Below are positions 23,386 through 34,345 of a stretch of DNA of 64,000 nucleotides, piece after piece. The position numbers and the translations under genes were made by a program. The notes under the pieces were generated by a model that saw only the letters and a list, made by a program, of their open reading frames with translations, was not told the DNA's origin and did not search any database. Origin of the DNA: Watersipora subatra (lineage: Eukaryota > Bryozoa > Gymnolaemata > Cheilostomatida > Watersiporidae); assembly GCF_963576615.1 (NCBI RefSeq), contig NC_088711.1, positions 59,934,248 to 59,998,247 on the forward strand. Reading direction: 5' to 3'. Position 1 is the first letter of the stretch. Each line of letters begins with the position of its first letter.

Positions 23386-24904
23386 TAAAGTTATTGTAGG
23401 TAATTATGCTTACTACAGTTAGCATATTATTTTGTTACTAATTTTTAATATATATACGTATATAAAACTTTAGAGATTTTACTAGAGGATGTTTGCATTA
23501 GATAATCACTATGGGTTTCTATACCACTTTATGTGACATTTTCCCTTTACAATGCCAACACTGAAATGACTTGAAATCATATAATCATACATATAATAAT
23601 TCTCTTCTCATTGCAATCGTAATAAAACAGACTTTTTTTAGTCATTACTTGCTAATTATTTCACATTTACATTTAAACACCATCAGTGTTGTTTCATCTT
23701 TTCTTAATTTGGCGCAGCTGCAGGAAACACCTTTTTCATAAGATAAAATTAAAATGTTGCAATGGTTTGAAAAGGTTCGGAAACCTTGCAGTCGTTTTAT
23801 GATTTTCTCAAATTGTTTGAACTGTACAAAAACCTTTTTCATGTTATGAAGTTTTAAAGTTAGAATGGTAACTGTTGTTATGTTTGAATAAAAAAACTGT
23901 ATAGATTTCTTTCTTATTTAGACAATGCCATGCATTTACCTAATAAATTTATATATAGATTAACTTCAAGATAAACTGTTCAATTTTTTCAGCATGTTTG
24001 TTGTTAAACCAAGAGTTAGCTGCCAGTTGTAGCGTTAACTAGCTGTTTTTATTTAGCGGTAGGAGATAATGTAGTTGCCGTCGGCTAAACTTGTTCTCCA
24101 ATGGATTTGAGTAAATAAAGCAAATAAAATAAAAAAATGTGAAAATGTGTAAATGAAAAAAATAAACATAAGAAATAAGATTGTGCGCAAGAATCATTGG
24201 AAAAATTGAATCAGGAAAAATTGTGCTATAATCGTGACACATGATGATCTCTCACACAATCATTATCTTCAAGCTTGCTAGCAAGCGTTGTACCGCGCAA
24301 AAACTTTTTCGTTACATATACCATACATATTATTATATATATATATATACACTCATAATTTACTATGCACAAATTGCTTGCTGTATAACCAAAATATGTT
24401 AGTCATATGCATAACCAAAATATGTTAATCATATATATAACCAGAACATGTTAAGTACCAGCTGTAAAAAATGCCTTTCAGCTGAATTTTTATTCAGTCG
24501 GTTAGTCTTTTGGTAATATTTTTAACACTATAAGCAAATTACTTAGTGCACATGATAAGGTTTCTCTGATGGCTTCAATATCAGGGGCTATTTTAATTTA
24601 CAAGAGATTAACTAACTACTATAGGTATTTGGGTGCTGGATGCAACTTTCAACATGTGAGTCGCAGATATGTCTTCCTTTTGATGCAGCTCACAATTCTG
24701 GTTTAATGTGAGCTTTTGGTAATTACTAAGGGTACAGCAAAACCAGATATACAAAGTAAAGATATGGAGCCCTAACAATTATTATAGCAGTCTGCTGGCA
24801 TTTTCTTTCATAATTGTTTTAAGTATGTTTTGTCAAAAGTAGTCTTTACATCCTCAAAACTTTTAAAGATAATTCATCTTTGCTATGAAAAGAGCTATAT
24901 TCAT
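23386..24904. other. Intergenic stretch, nothing recognised
   Basis: AT-rich with a short (TA)n run at 24,333-24,350 and a tripled AACCA(A/G)AA(T/C)ATGTTA-like motif at 24,388-24,455. Open frames are short and show no splice-supported coding pattern. Confidence 0.5.
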
Positions 24905-25035
24905 CAGTCTGTCTGTTTGAAGCCATCTTAGGCTACAAAGAAAGGTTCCACTGCATAGGATTCAAACTCTGGTGCTTGAATTCCAAGCCCTCGCACACCG
25001 CTATTTGCAGCGTTCAACCAATTGTCCTCATCTAA
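24905..25035 (-). mobile_element. tRNA-headed SINE-like sequence, minus strand
   Basis: On the minus strand, TTGGTTGAACGCTGCAAATA is followed by GAGTTTGAATCCTATGC, an A box/B box-like pair about 45 bp apart. A CTGT-rich tail remnant follows. It is too diverged for a functional tRNA. Confidence 0.5.
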
Positions 25036-28000
25036 AAATATTTGTGTGCATAGTTATTACACCTGAGGATTTTTCACAGCTCACGGTGCTGAAAACATAC
25101 TACTAATTTCAATTATTCAATTTCAAATTACTAATTTCAAGAATGCCATTTAAATGTGAACTAAAATATTTTTGTTAACTTACATTTACAAAAATAGGAC
25201 CAATTGTGTACTCATTGACGACTCAATAAAGTAGAATAGAGCAGATATTTAATGTAACTAAATATCTGATCAAAACATTTAAAATAATGTTTTTCAGACT
25301 TTTTGCTTTTTTTTTAGTTTTCATTTTAGGTCTCCTAACATAGATAAGTAAATAGATAGATACAGTATATATAAACATCAAACAGTTTGTTATCAATGGT
25401 TAATGCCAATAGTAGTGGGGTTATGGGCCAAACCGGGATTCTCCTAAATGACATTATAGATCACATGATGGATTATGGGCTAAACTGCAAAGTCCCCTAA
25501 ATGGCTTTATAGACCATATGATGGGTTATAGGCAAAAGGGGACTTTTCTAAATAGCAATATAGAACTCTGATACATTAGAGATCGGACAAGTTCTTATGA
25601 CCTTTGTGCTCGATGACCTTTGTATTTAATGACCTTTGTAAATTACCTTGGTATTCAATGACCTCTGTACGTGATGACCTTGGTACTCCATTTTATCCCT
25701 ATTTTGAGGGTATTTAAAAATTAAAATTCATTTTTGATTATTAAAAACATTAAAAAGTTAATAGCAAAATTATAAAATAGGAATTATACAAGTACAAAGG
25801 TCATTAGCGACAATTAAGCCAACCCTCGCATACTACTTTAGCCAAATTTGAGATTAGACACAACTTACAAGCATGGATAGCAAGATAACAAGTGTAAGAT
25901 AACACGGTGCCGAATTTAAAGCAAGCACTGAGCCGATATACAAACTAACTACATGTAAATCAAATCACTCCTTACACCATTGTACACCAGCCAACCCTTA
26001 ACCAACTAAACATAATTCGTATATAGTCACAATTGGAAATGACAATAATAGCAAAGAATTAAGTTTTTATGCCGAAATACATAGCCAATTAAGGTACACC
26101 CAGTGAGAGATTCAAATATACAACGGCTTGCAACTTTGTATTGTGAGCTAATTATTAACTAAAAAATGATAAAGTTACTATCAATATTTGAATTTATATT
26201 AAAAATGTTTTTCTATTGTTCAAATTTATACAATTAAGGTGATAGAATTGCAGTTATTTGTTTTGTTGAAATAGCTCACTTTTGAGATAGCCTCTGTCCT
26301 GGCTTAGGAATCTCATTTCAATTTTTAAACTTTGTAAGTCACCTATTGCTGCTTGACCATATGCCTTATCTTGATGGCAGCCTTTAGAATCTTTCGGCAC
26401 TGGGCTTTTACTTTTGCTAGTTGTCTTTGAAACTTGAAGACATCCAGAGAGTTTTCTTATATGGCCTCTTTTTGCAGAAACTCTGCTGTGCCTCGATACA
26501 TGTCACCCATTGGAGGGGGACTAAACATTACCGCTAACCTTGTTATATTATTGTGTATGAGGAAAATAATAGATTCAGTGTTAGAACAGCTTTGTAGCAT
26601 TTTATAAGCTGTAGGCTATCAGTTTAATGAGTAACCAATAAGTATTATCTTTTAAAGCTAAAATTTTTAATAAAAGTATTGCTTTCAATGTTCACTATTA
26701 GTCTAAACATAACAATGCTTTAAATAACTTGAATACGCAACTCTCTACATCATGTTTTACAAAATGTTACTAAATATATCTTCAGCTATGATCGCTAGTT
26801 GTTTTAAAATACATTTATTTTAGGCCAAAAATTTTATTCTGGTTATGACCAAAATGTTTTAACCGAAGATTTTTTTAATTTGAGAAACGCGTATGCTAAG
26901 TGATTACGGAATGAGAAACAACTACCTCGGTTGTTATAACTATCGAAAAAAATGGCGGCATCCGTGAAGAGCAGTGTAGTAGTGTGGTGTGTTGAGTTGA
27001 TTAGTTTAGAGTGTTGTGATTAATATTTTTGTTACACACTCGTAAACCAATTATCTTAGTCACTTCAAATCTTTGGAGTAGAGCCACCCTCAGAATACGA
27101 TTTTAATTAATTTCAGCGTTGGCATTGAATGAGGAAAAATTGTATGAAGGGGTATAGAAACCATAGTAATTACATAATGCAAACGTTCCCTGGTAAAAGC
27201 CATCAAAATTTTCTGTAATACTGCACATATTAAACATTAGTAGCAAGATAGTATGTTAACTTTAGTAACTTAGTTACTTACAGTAACTTTAGTATATTTA
27301 GTGTATTTATTGGTTAGGATCTGCAATAAAATGCAACAGTACAATGTGCTATGTGCAGTTACGTACCATAAAGAGTTCTTACCTTCAAGACAGACATACG
27401 TATGACATAATTTTTGAATTTGCCTTAAATAAGTTTAACTTGTTAAACACATCCTTAAAGGCAAGTTTTATTATGTATTTTCAACCATTTTATTGAATTT
27501 CAACATTTTATCACTAAAATTTTATCACCTATCAGTTTCTGGCTTCGTTTTCACTATAATTGTAGTTGACCTCAGTAAAACCTTTTTCAACCGAATTCGG
27601 CAAGAAATCCCGCACGAAGCTACTTTTGTAATGAAATGAATGTTTGTTAAAAATATGGAAAGTTGTCTTATCTCTAACGTTCAAGTAGATCGCAACTCTA
27701 ACTTTACTACTAAATTTGGCAGAAATTATTATATACCACTTTTCATACGAGGAATGCCGAACTGTGAAAAATCAGTCATCGTATCTCTCAGGTGTTTTGA
27801 GAAAGTTTTCTGCAAAGGAATATTGGCATCTGTGTTATTTCAACGTATGTTATGAGCTTAGCAACTGCCAAATTTGAACTTGAGTGAAAATTTTGTTGAA
27901 TCAGTATGGTGAGATAAGATTCTTATAGCAAGGTGGAAAAATCATGAGGTTCCACTTCATAAGGTGAAAAAATCGTATAACAGGGCAATGGTACCCCGAG

Positions 28001-28860
28001 GTAATATTTATACACGTGTATATATAAATATATATACAGCTATGTATTTATATCTTTAAATATATAAATATATATTTATATATGTATTATATATATAGTC
28101 TATATATATAAATATATATTTAGATTTCATATATAATTTATGAAGTAAATATATACGTTAACTAAAATTGATGTGTATTAAAAGTTTCTGTATAATAAGG
28201 ATGAACCATAACAATGCAAAACGGACCAAAGACCTTGGGTCATATGTACATATGATAGAGATCAACCCAAAATTATTCATTCGAGTACTCATAATGTGCA
28301 CTCCTTCTAAATAGAAGAGGGATCTCGTTCTATTGCTAGAACAATTGTAAATTATTTAAATTTGTCTACATACACTAGATTACAACATACATTTGCAATG
28401 GTATTTAAATATGATAAACTGAGATATTTTAAAACAAACATTGAGAGTACCTATTCATGCTCTTATTCAGTTTAAATTTGGCAAATCGGGAGCTACTTTT
28501 TATGAGCCCACACTGTAGAGGTTGATATTGTATTATTAAATAGGTCGTAGGGTGGCTCTAAAAGTGGAACAACAAACCCTGTTACCAAATTGGATTTTCA
28601 AAAAATTGTTTAGTAAGAGTTGAAAACTCGAATCAAATGTGTGCAACGATATCCAGTTTAGTCTGTTTTTATAACGCTATTAATCATTCAAGACAAAAAG
28701 ACATAACTAAAAAAGGTAGAAACTTTCAAAATACAACAGCTCGTGAAACTTGTAAAGTGATAGGACACTAATGACTTATAAAAACTTGCACAAGTTAGTA
28801 AAATATTTTTAACTATTTTAAAATATTTAAACTGAAAGAAGCGTAGAATTGTAGATAATC
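25036..28860. other. Intergenic stretch, no supported gene
   Basis: Short local repeats occur: a tripled ATGGGTTA/GGATTATGGGC-type motif at 25,420-25,540 and repeated GATGACCTT(T/G)GTA at 25,598-25,690. An AT-rich TATATAAATATA region lies at 28,015-28,160. A YY1-like AAAATGGCGGC at 26,949 could mark a start site. The 71-codon frame at 27,640 has no family resemblance that I can see. Confidence 0.4.
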
Positions 28861-28869
28861 TCCTCAAGG

Positions 28870-31706
28870 TCACTTGTTGTATGACACCTCCGAGTAATAC
28901 TCCTGGAATAGGTGATTTAGGATTATATTTGCTCAAATTTGGTGAACATTATCACGCTGTTATAAATCCCAAAGACATAGAAAAGGTAATGGTACAGATT
29001 ACTTTTACGCGTTCTGCAACATTTATATGAGCAAAAAAATTGCAATTGTTGCAATTCTAAATGCTCAAGATGCAAAACCGCTCTTCACAATTGTGGAGAT
29101 AAATGTACGATACGCAACAAGTGATTATGCAATAGATGAGTTCCCAAGTGCGAAGAAGTACCTAATAAAAATATTACACAAAAATCGAATGCTGTGTGGT
29201 GTATGCGATGTTTCCTACCTCAAGGTAAATAAGCATAACTGCTTTCCTATCTCAAACTAGATAAGCATAACTGCTTTCATACCTCAAGGTAGATAAGCAT
29301 AACTGCTTTCCTACCTCAAGGTAGGTAAGCATAACTGCTATATTACAAGGTTTCCGTGTTGTAAAGAAACTGTGTACAACGGTGACCCGTATTTTATTTA
29401 AAAAATTTTCTCTGAGAATGTCAGTCATAGACTACAAATGCTTCACCGACAACTACCTAAATCAATATGTACATGTATCTAAACGAAAGCAATTTCGTCA
29501 TTGTCCATAAACAACGATACTGGTTCTGTAAACATTGATGCAGATGGTACAGTGTATCGAACGTTTTTTTCAACTACGAAATTTGTGATTGGTTGGTTAA
29601 CATACCCGTTCAAACAACAGCTGTAGCTTTCAACGGAGGAAAATATGATTGCATATTTATCATCAACTACCTTTTATGAAGGGTATTATTCCTGACATTG
29701 TTTTAAAAAGTAGCGACATTAAACGACTCCAATATAAAAAGATTACTGTATTAGACAGCTATGCTCACATACCCGTAGCACTGAGAAAATTTACTAGTAT
29801 ATTTGGCATAGAAGAAACCAAACAAGATAGTTTTCTTCTAAAATTTATATCTCAATGCAACAAGGATTGTGTAGGAGGAATATCAAGCAAGTAATGGTTT
29901 TATGATGACGCTCCTGAATGTCGGAGTTGAGATGACAGTTTACTAAAAGTGGTATTGTAGTCATTCAAAAGGAAAATATTTGATTATTGTAAAAGTGAAG
30001 TAAGAGTGATGTACAAAAAGTGTGAAAAGTTTAAAAAACTATTTTTAAACTTTTTGGTTCAGATCCTTTCGCTTATGTTACCTGTGCCTCACACGGTCAA
30101 GCAATATACACTACGCTGTATTTGCCAAAAGTTCTATTCTAATATTGCAAGACAAATTTAATGAAGAGTACAAGTGTTATAAAAAAGAAAAACAATGAAT
30201 TAAATTCATAGACTACTAAAATGGTGAGAATCACACCCAAATATAAAATACGAATACATGAGTAAATGGTTGTTATGGAAAAAATATATACATGTTTTAC
30301 GAATGCTTTTGACATGGATGCAAATGATGTTTTGCAACTGGTACCAATAATGTTAACACAAAGTCATTTAATTACTTGTAAGCCTAAGCTCTGAACATTT
30401 TCAATGAACTAGGAAAAAGTACAATGTGGTACATATTCGGGAAAATGAGTTTAATAAACTCGCCAAACTAAACCAAGATAAACGAGTTCGATCTATCATT
30501 AAATTCTCACCATGCAATGTTTGATGGAAGGACTGAGACATTTACCTCTTATAAAAAAGCTAGAAACCTACATTATTATGACTTTGTCTGCTTGTATCCA
30601 ATGATAAACAAGCACAATTACATTAGTATACATCAGGTAAATGCAACATGTTAAAAAATCTAACAATTGGTAAGCCCGACTGGTTTGGATTTCCTACTGT
30701 TACAGTCACTCCACCGAATGACCAAGAAATATCAATATTGCCAGCTAGAGGTGAAATATTCACATTTGTACTGTGACCAAAAAAGGTACATTGGTATGCA
30801 AGGAAATATTGTGCGTGCTAACAAGAGGGTTACAAAGTTTACAAAGTAATGGTAATGATGAAAATATAGTCAGTTTATTTAAAGGTCATTTAGATAATTT
30901 TGTGAATATTAAAATTGAAGGAGGTAAGCTATTAAAATCATGGAATGAGAGTACACGTAAATATGTCGATTATATTTTGGAAAAGTCAAAAATCAAAGCT
31001 GACCCTGACAAAATAATGCATAATGAAAGTCTAAGATATGTTACCAAGCTGCGTCGGAATTTTCTCTGGGGGAAGATTGGACAAAATTTGAATAGAGATG
31101 AGGTATCCTACGTTAATAGCAAATTAGAATATTTAAAGTATTTTGAAAAGATGAAACACAATGAAATACTAACTGAAAAGATAGTATATCTATGACGATT
31201 GTGGGAGATGAAAGGCCTACATTTAGGGTGTCCATGTGCGTATCAGCTTATCTAACGGCACATGCTAGGATTAGACTACATTAGCTGATAATGTCTATAA
31301 ACGTGCAAGGTAAAAAATGTATTATTATGATAGGAATAGTGTCATATTTAGAGCTACTGTAGCTTCTGATTAAGCTCCAAATGAATTATCACCAGGAGAA
31401 TATATTGAAACATTTTTGTCAGTTGGTGCAAAAGCGTGCGCCTATAAGACCAACACGGGTAATCAGACCATCAAATTAAAATGAATATTCCTGAGAAGCA
31501 GATCAGAACTCTATAAAAAGATGATTGCCATAATCAAAGAAGAGTTAAAAGATGTTAGAGTGTCAACTGGAGCTACATTCAGAGTCAGCAGTTTGTTCAA
31601 AATACGTACGGAACCAGCAAGCAAAACCATAACAAAAACTTTGAATAAAAGAGTTTTTTTTAAAGATGGTACATCATTGCCATTCGGTTATAAAAATATT
31701 AAATAA
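28870..31706 (+). pseudogene. Polinton/Maverick protein-primed DNA polymerase B, decayed
   Basis: Fragments in all three + frames follow the order of Polinton PolB. A possible N-terminal piece lies at 28,890-29,230. The exonuclease-domain region at 29,630-29,895 includes GGKYDCIFI-like sequence, then ITVLDSYAHIPVALRKF and FGIEETK. A linker region (30,060-30,120) includes PFAYVTCASHGQAIYTTLY. Motif A (30,572-30,603) reads YYDFVCLYPMINK. A TVTPPNDQ-ILPARG region lies at 30,700-30,760. Another segment runs through FKGHLDNFVNIK to motif B (KLRRNFLWGK, about 31,050-31,080). A SAYLTAHAR segment (31,230) follows, then motif C at 31,319-31,340 and a C-terminal KRVFFKDGTSLPFGY (31,640-31,695). Several frameshifts and stops separate these pieces. 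Motif C reads YYDRNS where the family has YxDTDS, so a catalytic Asp is lost. It is a dead copy; no integrase, ATPase or capsid genes are seen beside it. Confidence 0.88.
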
Positions 31707-31936
31707 TAAATGGTAATTTTTCTAATGTGTATGTATCTATTAACCTATAAAGAAGTAGCTTTAGGTGAACTCTGTTGGAGAGTTGCGAGTGGATGCCAGT
31801 TCATAATAAATAAACCAGCTTTAAAGTCACCTCACTGCTGATATTTTCTGTATATATAAATGACAGAAGCGATAAATAATTCATATTTTAGCCTTGAGGG
31901 ATCAGCACCATTGAATCCACTCGTTTTTAGAAAAAA

Positions 31937-32365
31937 ATGAAAGCCTTGAGGGATCAGCACCACTGGATTCACTCGTCTTTAGAAAAAATGATAGCGTTAC
32001 GAAAAGATTTGCAAAATATAGTAAAAAATAGGTCTTTATATAAAAAATACACAGAGGCGATTAACGCTTGTGAAGGCTTGGCAATGATATATAGTGTTAT
32101 TACTTTAGGAAGTTCCACACATTGTACAGTTTGGGGTTGCACAATGTTTGGTATATTAACGGCTATACCATTAGGCATTTTAAGAGCGGTATGCGCCGGT
32201 GGTACCATTTCCGATACAGTATCTAGAGAAAAAATGATCAAAACACTCCGCTATCGCACCGGGATCGAATTTAAGTACTTCGATTGCCAACCAGACATGC
32301 CACCATCTGCAGCACTCAGCCACCTTTTTGCATTTGAGAATAGTTGTTCACACAGTTACAACTGA
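31937..32365 (+). CDS. Polinton-associated hydrophobic protein, intact ORF (142 aa)
   Basis: The ORF starts 230 bp after the PolB remnant on the same strand. Residues about 1-45 are charged and helical (Lys/Arg-rich). Residues about 48-90 are hydrophobic and Gly-rich with two likely membrane-associated segments (LAMIYSVITLG and FGILTAIPLGILRAVCAGG). The C-terminus is more polar. Small proteins with a basic helix followed by Gly-rich hydrophobic stretches occur beside PolB in Polintons of several invertebrates, which is the basis of the call; a function is not known. Unlike PolB, the frame has no break. A 45-bp direct duplication (31,893-31,985) covers the 5' end, including the candidate start. 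An alternative start is the Met at residue 18. Confidence 0.5.
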   Translation: MKALRDQHHWIHSSLEKMIALRKDLQNIVKNRSLYKKYTEAINACEGLAMIYSVITLGSSTHCTVWGCTMFGILTAIPLGILRAVCAGGTISDTVSREKMIKTLRYRTGIEFKYFDCQPDMPPSAALSHLFAFENSCSHSYN

Positions 32366-32929
32366 TGATCTCTAATGGCCCATCGGGCTGCCAGAGTTAT
32401 TAGTACAGTAGATTATTGTTTTCAAAAATATCATATCACTGCGCACTAAATATATTCTTGTTCTTTGGCATTTGCAAAAAGAGTCAATTTGATCAATTGG
32501 GAACTCGTTTGCTGTGTTTATAAAATAAAATAAAGCTTGGTATTTGATGTAACTAAAGACCTGTTTCAAACATTTAAACCTTTTTGCATAACTTTTTCTC
32601 TTTCGTCTTTTTAATTCTGAAACTCCTTAAACATAATCTCTATTTGATCAATCAATAAATTTTATCCAATTCTGAATTTACTAACTGGTTGTCTTATTAG
32701 TACTTGAGAGATCATCGGGTGTAATAATTATCTGCATTGATTGGTTTTATTGATTGCAGTGATTGATTGGTACAGGCGTTTGCACATCAGTACATGAGTA
32801 CATCAGCCCGCAAATCTGAATGGAGTGAGTTTGAATGCTGTGCGATGCAATCTTTTTTCCACAACATCCAACTTTGCTTTTAGACAGACAGACACAGCTC
32901 TCACGATAGCGTTAAGACACTATAACCTT

Positions 32930-33440
32930 AGCTCAAAGAAGTGCATATCATTCTCTGATAAACATGACAAGCCTGTTGGTCACCCGTGATAGTCAAAAAA
33001 TGCTGCAGAAATTATTTGCGCTGTTTTGCAGGAAGTATGGGTCACATGATCAGATTACGACTAGACGATTAGACCAAGCCCAAAAAGAACTGTAAAGTAG
33101 CAAGCATTTATATTTGATACGGGCTTTTCTGTAGAACCCGAAGTGTTTGTGATAAACTAGTGCTACGAGACATTTTATATTGAGCCTTCTATTGGCTTTT
33201 CACTTCACATGAGAACATCATGTGTAAAAACAATAACCAAATGGATTGACCATGTCAGAGAAATACACTGATTCCAATCTACAGCAGTTTCATGATGGCG
33301 GCGATTAACGGTTCGTTTGTGAGCTTTTAAGAGCTTGTAATCGCATTTCCACATATTTTGCACCTACAACACAGCAGAGTAAGACATGGTGAATCTTTTG
33401 ATACCAAATAACTGTAATGTGAATTTTGTTGCAAATCAAA
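32930..33440 (-). mobile_element. Truncated second copy of the piggyBac-like MITE
   Basis: The sequence from about 32,930 matches the minus strand of the 8,096-8,970 element. Shared segments include CTGTAAAGTAGC(A/G)AGCATTTA and GGTCACATGATCAGATTACG. It ends at 33,440 with one inverted-repeat arm. The outermost bases of this arm and the whole opposite arm are missing or degraded. Divergence from the first copy is clearly higher than between that copy's own arms, so it is older. Confidence 0.75.
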
Positions 33441-33589
33441 ATTCGATCAATGCAAATTAAAGTTCTTTAGAGCATCTAGTAGGTAATAAGCTAAGCTTGT
33501 AGTGAAAATAGTATTTTGTCTAAGCGCTTCAAGCCTGCATATTGTAACTGGTGTAATAAGTATTACCACAATTGTTCTCTTGTAAATCA

Positions 33590-33665
33590 ATTTAGCCGCT
33601 TGCCTTAGTAGATAGAACATATGCCTAAAGACCTGGAGGTTCTGACTTAAGGTTCTGACTGAAGT
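33590..33665 (+). mobile_element. Possible degenerate tRNA-derived SINE head
   Basis: GCCTTAGTAGATAGAACAT followed about 30 bp later by GGAGGTTCTGACTT has A box/B box-like spacing. It is short and degenerate. It sits immediately left of the inverted-repeat block at 33,720. Confidence 0.25.
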
Positions 33666-33719
33666 TTTCTGCAAACTGGAGCAAAATAAAGAAATTTTCT
33701 TGTCGTAAAGGGGCATTGT

Positions 33720-34345
33720 AGTTCAACCCTAGCTTGTAGATAAGATGTAAAGAAATTTGGCTAATGTTCTAGATAATTTAATGAAACCTTTGGTAATTGG
33801 ACAAAAAAACATAGGCTGATAAACTGTGTACAACATTTTCATACCTGTAAATCAATATTGAAATGTCATAATGTTACGATTTACTGAAGGTAAAACAATC
33901 GGTCTACGTTTATTACAGAAACCTTTGTCAATTGGACAATGCCATAGACTGGTGAAATGTGCATGTTTTTCTATTATCTGGTGCACGGCTTTATGAGCGT
34001 TTTGTGGGCTAGTTTTAATTTTGATTAAAAAGGCTTGTCAGGTTTTAATGGCGACTTTAGGCCAAATGAATCTTTCTAGTTATGTATCATCCGATCAGAT
34101 GGGTACGTTTTAGGATATCGTCGAACATTTTTAAAGATTTAGTAATACATTTAAATAGGTGTACAGGTGTTTTGTATCATTATTATACTTAAACGACTAC
34201 AAAGAAAAATGGTTAAATCTTTTGATGGGATTTCGGTACAAGGGTTCGGGCATGGTTGTTGGTGGATATTTTTCGGGAGTTGTGTGCACATATGCATTTG
34301 TCATAAAGCTCTCAAACACACTCGCTTCGCTCGTGTTTGGTCGTG
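33720..34345 (+). repeat. Block repeated in inverse orientation at 1-605
   Basis: The match to the complement of 1-605 covers nearly the full block, including AATAGGTG(T/A)ACA-like and CGATCAGATGGGTA segments and the CTCGCTTCGCTCGTGTTTGG end. It abuts the left border of duplication copy B. The two overlapping open frames at 34,159-34,385 have no support beyond being open. Confidence 0.8.

Noticed and set aside
27640-27855. 71-codon + strand ORF
   Set aside because: No family resemblance, no splice partners and no codon pattern distinguishing it from chance in AT-rich DNA.
29027-29260. 77-codon ORF as an intact Polinton gene
   Set aside because: Its frame crosses what looks like broken N-terminal polymerase sequence and a short tandem repeat (29,215-29,340); treated as part of the pseudogene region.
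31969-32241. 90-codon ORF opposite the Polinton membrane protein
   Set aside because: Shadow frame of the better-supported + strand ORF.
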